Shown in pieces: positions 23,201 through 34,400 of a stretch of 64,000 nucleotides of DNA. Every line of letters begins with the position of its first letter. Positions within the stretch are counted from its first letter, which is position 1. The stretch covers positions 167,501 through 231,500 of the forward strand of contig JAUJYZ010001075.1 in the NCBI GenBank assembly GCA_033675265.1, given 5' to 3'. The stretch comes from Actinostola sp. cb2023 (lineage: Eukaryota > Cnidaria > Anthozoa > Actiniaria > Actinostolidae). Position numbers and translations under genes: made by a program. The notes beneath the pieces are model-generated. The model was not told the DNA's origin, made no database searches, and worked only from the letters and a program-made list of their open reading frames with translations.

Positions 23201-24769
23201 CAATGCATGGGCAAATCATTTGTTAAAGAAAACTGTCACAGAAAATATTGTATATATACTCATGTATGACGTGTACCAGGAGTCCATTACTGCGTGTACC
23301 ATATTTTCTCGATTAAGCGCCCACCCTCGATTAAGAACCCCCCTTGCCCACAAAATTTGAAATAAGTGCCTCCCTCGAATAAGTGCCCCTCCCCTCCCCA
23401 ATAAATATGGTCAGTAAGAATTACAGAATAGGGCCCATACAACTCGCGTTTTATTACAGTTGCAGCATGTTCCTTTATGTAGTACCGTAATATTAAAGTT
23501 ATGTTTCCGAGTTCAAATCACGTTTTTATATTAAGCACCCCCCTCGATTAAGCGCTTCCCCTCATTTGAGCACCCCCCTTGACCACAAAATTTGAAAGAA
23601 GTGCCCTGCACGAGGAAATACGGTATAGGGGTATCGCTGCTAGCTTGCAGGCAATATGCATGGGATCGCCTAGTTAACAAACTCCCAGACAGGCCATGCT
23701 AGAGTCCATAACAGGTTACTATTATTATTATTACCCCAGACACCACTAGACTAGCTGTAACATTGTTCACATTGGGAAAACAGTGCACTGCAGGTATTAT
23801 TATCAATCTGCATCTCATTATCATAAATTAATATTGCACTATACATGTAGATATCAATCATACTAGTTTAATACAATTAATAACACTAAATATTCAAATA
23901 CCCAAATTATGAAAATAAATTTAATAGTTAAAAACAAGTTAAGCTTATAATAATTTTTTTAAACATTATAAAATCATTTATTCCAAATTCGATTATTTAA
24001 ACAATAGAACCTACCGTATTGTATCAAGCAACGTTTTCAAACAGTGCCACTAATTTAAGAGCTTGATACAGTTCCAATAAACATTGGCACAAAATTAAAA
24101 TTAAACTTCTTGTTTAGTTGCGACACCAAGCTATAGAGATATATAGCGCGTGAATATTTCATATAAGCTTACTCGAGCTCGTTGTTGACATGATATGCAT
24201 CGTTACACACTACTGAACAGTATTTAATAACAGCGAAGTTAATGGTTGAGTGCTTGGAATATGTAGTACTTGTACTACTATATAGCTTAATATCAATCTG
24301 TATTAAACGCTTTCATACCGAAAAATACCAAAACAAAATGTATAGATCAGATGAGACGCCCACTACTAGCTACTACTATACTACTACTACTACTACTAGC
24401 TACTACTATACTACTACTACTACTACATGTACGTATTGGTCTGATAATCTGGACAGATGGGCGTGCTCAATAGTACTTAGTATTTACATGTAGTTGGAGT
24501 GAAGCATTTAAAAGTACAAAATCTCTCCTAGTTATAGTATAAATTCGGTAAAGATGAAATGCTGAACGGCAAACTAGTTAGGTTGAAATTTGATCGGGTG
24601 GCGGTGTTTTAGTTGATCACAAGATCGAAGCACGTCAAGGATTTCATTCATAACACAAACATAATAAAACAACGAAGAACTCACAGTCAAATGCTTTCTT
24701 GGCATGATCGCTGCCATCTACACATATCATAACCCTTCTTGTTTGCGAGGGTGCTTCAGCGTCAGCCAT
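20235..24769 (-). CDS. universal stress protein (UspA fold), animal type
   Basis: Four exons in transcript order: 24769-24685, 22217-22137, 21405-21296, 20438-20235. They join in frame to 159 residues, typical for a single-domain Usp. The start MADAEAPSQTRRVMICVDGS gives the beta-1 strand and the nucleotide-binding Asp. FDWYLNN is the first helix. Near the C-terminus, GSRGMGLIRRTLLGS is the classic ATP-binding G-2x-G-9x-G-S motif, followed by VSDYIIHHAHCPVVVVP. Such Usp genes occur in cnidarians, other invertebrates, plants and bacteria but not in vertebrates, which helps place the organism. The likely role is cytosolic ATP-binding stress response; no partner is suggested by the neighbours. 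Introns 1 and 3 contain foldback MITEs. Confidence 0.93.
20689..20880. repeat. foldback MITE in USP intron 3
   Basis: Ends GTTCAGAGTTTAAGAATAA and its near-complement, with inner GGATTTTATCC-like and AAGGTGATA motifs also mirrored. It lies within a larger palindromic region rich in TGTTGCA (20590-21060), probably an older element. Confidence 0.75.
22324..22554. mobile_element. TA-flanked MITE, family B copy 1
   Basis: Ends TACAGTCATTTGCAAAA and its complement TTTTTACAAATGACTGTA; the interior has ATAATGCACCCGATATATTG and GGCGGCCAGAA. A second copy in the opposite orientation lies at 63086-63340. The CAGT ends and the TA at the borders suggest a Tc1/mariner-type non-autonomous element. Confidence 0.8.
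22721..22989. mobile_element. MITE, family A copy 1
   Basis: Ends ACAGCTATTTCAAAAAACGT and ACGTTTTTTGAAATAGGTGT. The 270-base interior matches the copy at 57161-57443 nearly base for base. It lies in intron 1 of the USP gene. Confidence 0.85.
23318..23634. repeat. decayed GATTAAGCGCCC-type repeat
   Basis: Two related blocks carry CTCGATTAAGCGC, CACAAAATTTGAAA and AAGTGCCC motifs, one at 23305-23400 and one at 23540-23634. They read as ends or internal repeats of an old DNA element. Confidence 0.5.
24360..24427. repeat. TAC trinucleotide microsatellite
   Basis: Runs of CTACTA with a duplicated GCTACTACTATACTACTACT block, in USP intron 1. It makes a TTTTSYYY-like open frame that is not coding. 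Confidence 0.9.
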
Positions 24770-26044
24770 GTTTTCGCTTGTTCAGTTGTCTGTGCAGCTG
24801 GTGTCGGGTTCAGTCCTCCTAATTACTCGGGCCCTTCCGAAGGAAGCCCGAGTTATAAAATGGACTTTCTTGTATATTTTTATTTTTTTTGTTCGTGCAC
24901 AGAATGCGAAGTATGTGATTGTATCGGTCAGGAATGTCTGTTTCAGGGTTTTGATTGGCTGAAAACGGGGGCGATGATATCCAAACGCCTAATGAAGTAA
25001 TTATATGCCCAAACGGGTCAGATGAATCGTTATTTCCGACTAAAGTTTATTTTATTCCACGTTTGACAAATTCAGTCTGACAATAAAATGAAACACATTC
25101 AGTTTCTGAGAGCCGTCACGCTGTGATTTCAAAAACCCGTTTAAAAGGTATCTGACTAGTAAAATGAAACACATTTCTGAGAAGTATAATGATTGAAGTT
25201 TATTTTATTCCACGTTTGAAACATTGAGAAGGAAAAGGAATCGTAAAAATCGTACTTCAAAACTTCATCAAAGCAAATAGGCCGTCATCAACGCCACGGA
25301 CTAAGCAAGTTCAATGTACGAAATTCGGGGTTAACTCCGAGTCGAACGTAATATTTTTTAAAACACTTTTATGTTTCCAACTTGAAGTCCTGAAAGAAAC
25401 GCTCCTCTCACATATGTCACACACGCCGGCTGTGATTAAAGATTAAAGCCCATACTAGTTACTCGCTAGTTTAAATTCTCTCTCCTTTGCTTCAGTTCGC
25501 GATAAATACGCTAAAGTTACACCATACCAGAAGTACATAATAGACACAGGAGATACATACAGTACAACAGAGGAACCTACAATCCCATGCAAAATAAAAT
25601 GTGCCACCATGAAATCGTAAGTCTCACCCCCCCCTCCCCGTTCCAAAGTTGATGTTTGGGTTCAAAATTCCCTCAGATATTACAAACCATCACTGATCAA
25701 CATTGTGGAAGGGGAAGGGATCATAGGTGTCTCGTTTATATTGCAGGAGATTGTAGCTACACGAATATATCATCGGAGAAATTTTAATTTAAAAATAGGC
25801 CAGTGTTTTTCACGCGGATAAACATGATAAAATATAGGTTTCTCCGTGTTCTTTTCAGTACGATTACAGTTGCATGATCCTTGACGTCTGAGTCATACAT
25901 CTATTACGCGACCTAATTTTAGAACCGCCACGCAGCGCTATTTATTTTAAAGCAGAATTTTTACGCTTAAAACAGGTCAGTGAACGGCAAAAATACAAGC
26001 GAAATCAAAACGTCCTTAGATTTTAGGGATTTATTAGTTTTACA

Positions 26045-26812
26045 GAAGAAGACGCTCAATGAGCGTAGTCGGGCATTGTGAAAATGACAGTTGCGTGACG
26101 AGGGAGACTATTTGAGTCGATGCCGTGATCGATAAAGATCTCCGACTCTGCGAGGTACGTCGGTAGTACGTCTTTAAACGTACTTGAGGTCACTTGAGGT
26201 TGCATATCTGGTTGCATATTCATGGTTTATATAGGCATCGTTCGAGTCAGTAGGAGAGAAGCAGTTGTCTTGTGCAGAAGAGAAATTATGTTGTATCTAA
26301 GGCAAGCCATCCATCAGTTCCTTTTAAATACGCTCTCACATACAAACGCATACGCCGATTCGTGTGGGCCCACTGTAAAAGATGTTGAGCGTTTTCGAAA
26401 GGGCCTAATAAAGATTATTATTTACACGAACTCATCAAAAGCAAATCAAATGAACTCAAAGTCAAAAGGTAATCAAATGAACTCAAGCTCAAAAGCAAAT
26501 CAAATGAACTCAAAGTCAAACTGTAATCAAATGAACTCAAAGTCAAAAGCAAATCAAATGAACTCAAAAACTATAATACAAATGAACTCTAATGTTGACT
26601 GCCTAATGAAGTAATTCCGAAAGTATGATTCGCTCAAACGGGTCAAATAGTTTCCGAGTGTTTATCAAACTATTGTTCGCTCTAGGTTCGAAAACTAGAA
26701 GTGATGGGTTATCGTTATGTTAATAGAAGTGCTAACTCATCGTTCCAATCTCCTTTGTCACGCAAATGTCATTGTCATAATGCCCGAGTGTACGCTCATT
26801 GAGCGTCTTGTT
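26045..26812. mobile_element. DNA element with ~60-bp terminal inverted repeats
   Basis: Left end GACGCTCAATGAGCGTAGTC continues CGGGCATTGTGAAAATGACA; the complement closes at 26812. The body contains CAAATGAACTCAAAGTCAAAAG tandem units (21 bases) that create a 130-aa frame at 26222-26614. Motifs CCTAATGAAGTAATT and AAACGGGTCA recur near 25.0 kb, and a related GACGCTCTAGTAGCGTGAAG end lies at about 63.96 kb, so this is a repeated family. Confidence 0.7.
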
Positions 26813-27575
26813 AACATAAATGAATGGCGGCTGTATTGGCAAGTATTGTAAAAACCACGTGATTTTGCAATTTTTTCTCTTGTTTATAATGCTATTCAAT
26901 ATTTCTCATTTGGCAGCATTGCAGTCGTGTTTAGTGAGTTGTCACGCAACGCTCCAGTCTCTCCCAACAAACAACACGGAGCATAAATTGGCCTATAACT
27001 CAGTCAGCAAGAGACCATATTAAAGGTCCCTTATGCTCTCTTGGTTTCAGTTAACCGGGTTTAGTCGAGTAATAAAGATTTAAGAAGAAAGAATGAAAGG
27101 GAGAAAAAGGACAAAAACCAAAAAAAAAAAACACTGCGGCCTCAAGTTAAAATCAAAGAAATGCCGATTTTTTACCAAAAATGGACCATACACCCAGACT
27201 AAATGCCGATCCACACCTAGCTAACACAACACTGACATGACATTTTGGATTCTTGCCCTTTAATTTGGACCATATTCCGCGCACGTGTTGTGGTGTGAGC
27301 CAATCGGCGGGTTTCTAAAGTTGAGCTGGTTGAGTTTCAGAGTCGATGCGTAAGTAACATACATTGGCTTTCTAAGTTGGCGTTTGTTGCTCTCGCTACA
27401 CCGTATTGATGAGTTCCAAAAGAACGAAACAGCTGTCTACGGTTGCCGATCCTGGCTCTCTCTTGCTCTATCATGTTGGTGTTGTGTTAAGCTTTTTATT
27501 TCTACGTAGTATCAGCCTTTCTTGAATAGTCACCGTATGTTACGTATAGGACGAAGATTTTGGCCTCATCCGCGC

Positions 27576-27788
27576 TAGCCTGCTTTCAGGCTCTCTTACA
27601 TGGGGACAATTTTGGGAAGAGGGGGGAAGGGAGGGGGAGGGAAAGGAAGGGAAGGGGAGGGGAAAAGGGAGCGAGGGGGAACGGCGGAGAATTCGTCTCC
27701 CCTCCCCCTCCCTTTCCCCTCCCCCTCCCTTTCCCCTCCCCCCTCTTCCCAAAATTGTCCCCATGTAAGAGAGCCTGACAGCAGGCTA
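27576..27788. mobile_element. purine/pyrimidine foldback with 9-bp target duplication
   Basis: The arms run TAGCCTGCTTTCAGGCTCTC to the complement ending GCAGGCTA, about 100 bases each. The inner half is a GGGGAAGGG-type polypurine block on the left and the matching polypyrimidine block on the right. CATCCGCGC flanks both ends exactly (27567-27575 and 27789-27797). A 9-base duplication is typical of Mutator-like transposases. Confidence 0.85.
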
Positions 27789-28547
27789 CATCCGCGCTAT
27801 CCGGGCTTACACCTTATTAGACTCACCAAGTCTCGTTTGTTTTTCCCCCCGCGAAGTACGCTACTTTTATTTCAAAGTTGTTTGCTTGCCCAAGTCTAAC
27901 ACCTTATCAGCTTAGTAGTCAACTAATTAATACCCCATTCACACCAAGGCTTAAACATGGTTTAAGGTGGTTTAACTAAACAGGTTTATAAAATTATCTA
28001 CAAACGCCAAGCAACATTTGGCACAAAACTGCTGGTAAACTGTCCTTTGTGTTGCACAGTATAAATACCAGATAGTTTGCCGATTTCTTGTGAAATTAGA
28101 TGCCATCGATTTAGAGAAGCGAGAATAAAACTAGTTTTAACTAATCAATTTTGGTGTGAATGGGGTATTTGAAAGGGAAGAGTCGGATCCTAGCACCACT
28201 ATATTAACCTATAATTTTGTATCCTGTGAATGGACTGCCATGAAGTCAACATTGTCTACATCTCAATGCGTTTTAAGGCAACCTGATGATCGTCCGGGTT
28301 CGATTACGGCATGGACCAACTTTTTTTTTCTTTTCTTTTTAAACTTCATGGGGGTTCTTCTTGTTTGCTCTTTTTGTTCTTTTAATCTGTTTCTCATTTT
28401 TCTTTTTCATTGTTTTTTCTTTTCTTTGATCAAAACGAAAACCCTGTTCAATTCTTTTTCTTTTTTGACACCGTAACTTCGCAAGTAATATATTTTTTCA
28501 TTTCGATTCTTTCCGTAGGTTTAGAAACAATTCAAAACCCCCCTACC

Positions 28548-28685
28548 CTGCTAACAGATTTCCTCTTTGGTTTGTTTTGTATTGATCTTTTCACTCGGAC
28601 GAACAAGAAAAGAAGCAAAATATAATAAAGATCAATACAAAACCATTGACCAAAGAGGAAACTCTGCTCTAGCAGGGTACTTCCC
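28548..28685. repeat. foldback element
   Basis: CCCTGCTAACAGATTTCCTC at the left and GAGGAAACTCTGCTCTAGCAGGG at the right, with GTTTTGTATTGATCTTT mirrored inside. Arms are about 55 bases. Confidence 0.75.
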
Positions 28686-28999
28686 CCCTTGACTAGAGAT
28701 AAATTTGACTTCCACTCAAATAACACTTTGCAAATTTTAAGCCATTTTATTTCTATAGTAGTGTAACTAGGAGTTTTAAACTGCATGGAGGGTTTTCGTT
28801 CAAAGTTTGTCCTTTCCATGAATCTGAAAAAAAAAAAAATTATTTAAAAAAAAATCGATTCGCATCCCGCAGGATTTACGATCACCGTACAGTATTTTGT
28901 GATTTTTTTTTCGCACTGCGAATATAAAATTTGAAAACCGCATATTGTAATTTGATGACGTCAGAAAAATATTGCATTATTGGCATAAGCGTCGAAAGT

Positions 29000-30500
29000 G
29001 TGCCAAATTACTGACCTTAGTAGGTCCAAAAATCCACCAGATAGGCCAGAGACACAATCGCACTCCTGAATCAGAATGGTCTATCGATAACGTTAATTGT
29101 AAAAAAAAATGCACGCACGCAGAACAAGGCTTTGTAGTTGCTTGATATTAAATTGTACGCATTTTTTTTTATAAAACGCATTTTTATATAACACAGGTTC
29201 CTCCCTGAATCAGCCTGCACCAGGGAGGGAAGGAAGGCGAATAGTGAGGGCGTATGATTCGATTTTTTTAAAAAGTTTCGTGTCGTATACACTGAAACAG
29301 GCTACATACAGAGGGGGGCATTAATAATACATTTGAATATAGCGCCACTATCCATAAAAATGATTCCGAATACGCGCAGAAAATGCTCAAATTAAAACCC
29401 TTTAAAAAAGGGTTTGACACCGCAACTTAAAAAATAATATAATCGCTTCACCGATAACACGGTATTTGTTTCGAGGGTGCGCCTAGTAGGTCAGATACGC
29501 AAGAACAATTTGAGATAATCACTCAATGTAATTGTTTATTTAATTTTGAACTTCTAATATTTTACATATACAATGAAAAGGAGACAGCTCGTGTATCTTT
29601 TCGAACAAGGCGTAGTATTAATTGACATTATCTTTTCTATCGAAAAAATATTATTCGATTGAAATGCAGCCAAACACCTGCTTTCTTAAAAGGATCTTTT
29701 TGAGATAGTTTATAAACCGTCAAACCCCACCCCGACCAACAGGCAAAATATTGCACCGGTTGCATTCGTCACAAAACTGCCTTATAGTAGGAATCCACCA
29801 CAGATAGGCCAGAGACACACGATCTCACTGGTTATCGTAAAATCGCATCTAAATCCGTTTTCTTTCAGAACAAGGGTTTCTAGTTGCTTGATGTTGCACG
29901 CATTTTTTATAAACAGGTTCCTCCCTGAATGCCTGGGGGGGAAGGTAGCGAAAAATGTCTTTCAAAGACTCACAATTTCAACCCACGATTATTTGTTTCG
30001 AGGGTTTGCCTAGTACTGTCAGATAGTCGATAAAACATATAGACTAACTCAATCCTGCTGTTAATACATTTATGCTTGTATATACAATACAATGAAATAA
30101 CAGCTCGTGTATTCTTCGAACAAGGCGTTTTTTGCACATTATCTTTTCTATCGAGAAAATTTTTTTCGATTGAAAAAAGACAAACAAATGCTTTCTGAAA
30201 ATAAAATCTTACATAATAATAAGTAGCTGGTCTTTTGTTTTGCACCGGTTGCATTCGTCACAAAATTTACATTGTATAAATTAACCACATATAGACACAC
30301 GAACTCACTGGTTATCGTGAAATCGCATCTCATCCCTGTTTTCTTTAGTTTAACGGTCTCTTCACGCCAGCACTTTTAAAGGATGTTGTGCTTGCTTCTG
30401 TAGCAAAAAATGCTTTCAAAGACTCACAATTTTAGAAATGCTTATTATTTGCAGATACTGTAGTCCATAAAAACTATAGACTTCCACTGGTGTTCTACAT
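29000..30500. repeat. three degenerate copies of a ~500-750-bp block
   Basis: The series ATAGGCCAGAGACACA, CACTGGTTATCGT, TTGCTTGAT, ACAGGTTCCTCCCTGAAT and CAGCTCGTGTAT recurs in the same order at about 29.04, 29.80 and 30.29 kb with mounting divergence. Looks like an old tandem amplification with no coding capacity. Confidence 0.6.
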
Positions 30501-30665
30501 TTATGCTTAAATAGCGCTTGTAGGGAAGACTTTTGTGGTTTCTTGGTTTATTGCTACAGGTCTGTTTCACATGATCATAAAATGACCACACTCATCAGGC
30601 AAGTTACAATGAAGTTACATTTATGCTTAGATATAAGTCTCTTGGATAAGACAATAAATTAATAA

Positions 30666-31156
30666 CAGGGGCGGATCCAGGTTTTGTCAAACTTGGGGGT
30701 TGTGTTTCTGTGTTGAAAAGCGGCAAAGCCGCGAAAAACTAGGGGGGTGCCTATGCCCCCCCAGAAAGTTTGTTTTGAAATCTACAAGCTCTAAAATGCA
30801 AATTTTAGAGATCTGGAGTTATTTTTTATTAACACAACAAAACTAAATTTTTGTAAAATTTTGACTTTATTGGAAATCCAACAATATGCTTGGAAGAGTC
30901 TTCTTGGGTGAGCTTACAAGTATGAAGGCTTCACATACGTTTTTGACACTAAAACGGCAGGTTCTTTCTGTTATCAGTCAAACCGGCCTCGAAGTCGAAC
31001 GGTCGTGTAAACAGTATGAATGAATTATATTATTCTTACGTGGGAGAGAGCTGAAAGTGCAAGAGAGACCTACGGACAGACATATCTATACAAGCGGTAT
31101 TAAAAAAATATCCAGAACCCCCAACCCCCAGAACCCTCCCCCTGGATCCGCCCCTG
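30666..31156. mobile_element. hAT-like non-autonomous element
   Basis: Ends CAGGGGCGGATCCAGG and CCTGGATCCGCCCCTG are perfect 16-base inverted repeats of the kind seen in hAT elements. The flanks share only AATAA, so the 8-base target duplication is not intact. The 491-base body has no transposase. Confidence 0.8.
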
Positions 31157-31431
31157 AATAATGACATGTGTTTGCACGATAAAATCTAGATAAGAAAAAA
31201 AAAACATTTTGAAAGACTGAAAATGCATGAAAATAAAATATACATAATAATAGTAGCTGGTGTTTTATTTATTTCACAGAATTTACATTTGATAAATTAA
31301 TTTTATATGAGCAAAAAACGTCTGGAAGAAAATGTTAAGGAAATAAAATTACACTGTTTAGTTTATTGGTGTCTTCATTTTTTTCTTTCAAAACATGTGC
31401 ACTTGATATTTTCAAAATTATGCATTTTAAT

Positions 31432-34400
31432 TTATTTTAGAAATGGGACAAGTGACGTCTGTAGTTCTACTCCGAACTGTTCTTCCCAGGGTGTCTTCAT
31501 TGCGGTAACTAGCGCTTCAAGGGAAGCTGTGGTTTCTGTTTTGATAAGTAAGTAGCTCTCTTCACATTCTAGTGGAGCATCCTATGGGAATTAATACATA
31601 TTTATTACATGAATTAAATGAATAATTAAGACCGAAGACATCACTTGCTGGCTGCAATTCAATGGGAAAAGCAAAATTCGTTCGCCAAAAGAATTAAAAG
31701 AGACTTCAATTCCTCATCCCACTAACGCCCTTCTTAACTTTATAACCTACATAATTAATAGATATACAGGCTGAAGCCTTCAAAACACCTGAAAATGGCT
31801 GAATTTTTTAGCCCCCCCCCTCTCCACGGTCCCTGAACCCACTCTCTGCAAGTAGCCTAATATTACAGACATTACTTGATTTACCTCTTCTGAAATCACA
31901 ATAGCAACATAACAAGGGCTATCTGTAAAGAACTCCTACAAACAAGGAAAATCAAGAATAAAATTAATAACAAATATTGATCTTCATTTTCCCATGTAAA
32001 ACTGTAAAACACTTTTCAGTTGGATCAGTTTCAGTTTGAGGAAGAAATACATAATGGGAATGAGACGAAAAGGGACGTGAAATTATGCATCATTTCCCGC
32101 CACTCACCAGACCAGTGATATCAGTCATCTTGTGTTTCTCTATACAATGGAATTGTGGGTGTTGTGGTGGTGGTGCTACTGGTTCAAGGTATCTGGGCAA
32201 AGGCCATTGAGGGTTATCCTCTGCTAATGCAACGTGTGTTCGTGTTACAATTATTGTCACTGCTTTGGCATCCACTGCTGCAATGGGACAAATTAACTTT
32301 ATTTACACTAATATATAACTAAAAATGTGGTTGTCCTTGCCCCTGCCCTTAACGATACCCTGGAGCACATCGGGGCTTATGCTCCTGGCCCCTGCCCTTA
32401 ACGACACCCTGGAGCACATAGGGGCTTATGCTCCTGGCCCCTGCCCTTAACGACACCATGGAACACAGAGGGGTTTATGCTCCTGGCCCCTGCCCTTAAC
32501 GACACCATGGAGCACAGAGGGGCTTGTGCTCCTGGCCCCTGCCCTTAACGACACCCTGGAGCACATAGGGGCTTATTCTCCTGGCCCCTGCCCTTAACGA
32601 CACCCTGGAGTTCTGCTTACATTTGTTTGTAGGTTCCATAACTTTATATGCCATGATTGCTGCAGTGATCTGAGTGTCCATGTCATAGATGTCATCTTCA
32701 TTAGTTTGACCATTCTCTGCTTTCTCATTTGAATAATTGTTCTGTTGTAAAAACAGAATAAAGAATCATGCATGATCAGAATTACAGGTACTTAAAAATT
32801 CAGTAACACACACACATTTTTGTGACAAAGAGTAAGAATTAAAAGCCAGAAGATTGAAATACTGATTTACCCAACGGGAGGAATTCACATCTAAAAGTGG
32901 TGGGGATGCTCATTGCACAGGTCTTTTTGGGGGTCAAAATCATAGTTTAGGACCACTTACATATGCAACTTTTCGTAGTTTCCCAGAATGCTCCATGATT
33001 CTGCATGCGCAAGCGAGGTCAGGGGAAAAAAATATTTAGAATTGATCGTGTATTGAGGAAAATATGACTATTGTATCTAATCAAGAACAGGAAAAAACTA
33101 TTTTCTTTGCTTGAGAATTTGCATCTATCTTTATCATTCTTCTTATACTTTTAATTTAAAAGTCTAAGTTTTCTATTGAATTTCTTCATTCTCTCTTAAT
33201 ATTATCGATCTATTTTGTACCCTGACCTCGCTTACATGCGCAGAATCCTGAAGCATTCTGGGAAACTACGAAAAGGTGCATAGGGCGTACCAACTAAAAT
33301 GAACACTGTCAGAGTTACCCTGGTACCTTTTAGGGTATAAAATTATGACATATTTGACAGAAAATCAGGGTACCTTTTAAAGGAAAAATATATTTGTTGC
33401 CACACCCACAAGGTCTAGATTCTGGTACCTTTTAGGGGTTATTTTCAAAATTTCTGATTAAGCATCCCCTCCTCTAAAAGCTGAATGGTCCCAGGGTTTA
33501 TGAGACACGTACCTCAGTGCTGTCATTTAAACTAAATCTATAAAACTGATCCTTGTCTTCAAATTTCCATTCTTTTGACACATGTTCTATCACACCAGCA
33601 TCAACAAGTCGCTGGGCACGTTCAATTGCCTGGAATTAAACAACATACAGTCGGAGTGCAATTATTACCAGGAAGAGACCAGGGAAACAACACCAAAAAC
33701 ACAGTTGAAGTTAATAAATAAAACTACAATAAGTTGTAACAAAACACTGAGGTCTTCCATCAGAATACATGTATGTCATTTATTATTTATTCACATGAAC
33801 AACTGATGGACTAAAATAATATGTACTAAACAGTAAAAATGTGAAAGTGGAACAGAGACATAATTTAGAAAGGAAAAGTAAATAAGGATCATGGTCATGA
33901 GAGGGGGACAAAACAGCAACAACACAAAGGATTTCCCCAAATAAATGTATTTTACAGACCGTCTGAAAGCGATAAAAGTCACCAAACAAATACTGTAAAT
34001 ATTGTGGGAAAAGCATTGATGAACATAATATCTGGAAACTAGCCAATTTGGAATCAAGCGAACCTCAGCAGAGCCGATTAAGTTCAAATTTCTATTGTTC
34101 TTCACAATTCTGTCCCTCTCATAAAGCTGTTACATCATAATGATATAGGCCAATAATTACATTAGCAGTAACAATCATACAATGTATATACACCTATTTC
34201 AAAAATCGTTGTCGCAGCCGAAGCAACAGTCAACACTCCAAGACTGCAAAGGATTTCGGTAATTTTTCTCGTAATTAATTTATTCAGAGCATATTTTGGT
34301 TGCATGCGTTTGTGACATATTATTATGGAAAGCAGCAGTGGTAGCTCAGGTGTTAAACCTAATATTTCGGAAAATACTAGTACTACAAACGTGTTGGTGC

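Larger units (their letters stand above)
24770..31431. other. gene-free interval upstream of USP and downstream of STK11IP
   Basis: 6.6 kb with no exon chain that I can support on either strand. It holds a DNA element at 26.05-26.81 kb, a G/C-strand-asymmetric foldback at 27.58 kb, another foldback at 28.55 kb, a degenerate triplicated block at 29.0-30.5 kb and a hAT-like element at 30.67-31.16 kb. A short TTTATT (poly(A) signal on the minus strand) at 31264-31269 could serve STK11IP. Confidence 0.5.

Noticed and set aside
24704..25000. 98-aa plus-strand frame near the USP start
   Set aside because: It overlaps the antisense of USP exon 1 and has no recognisable family.
27540..27899. Gly/Arg- and Pro/Ser-rich frames of 72-99 aa on both strands
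   Set aside because: Produced by the polypurine/polypyrimidine arms of the foldback at 27576-27788.
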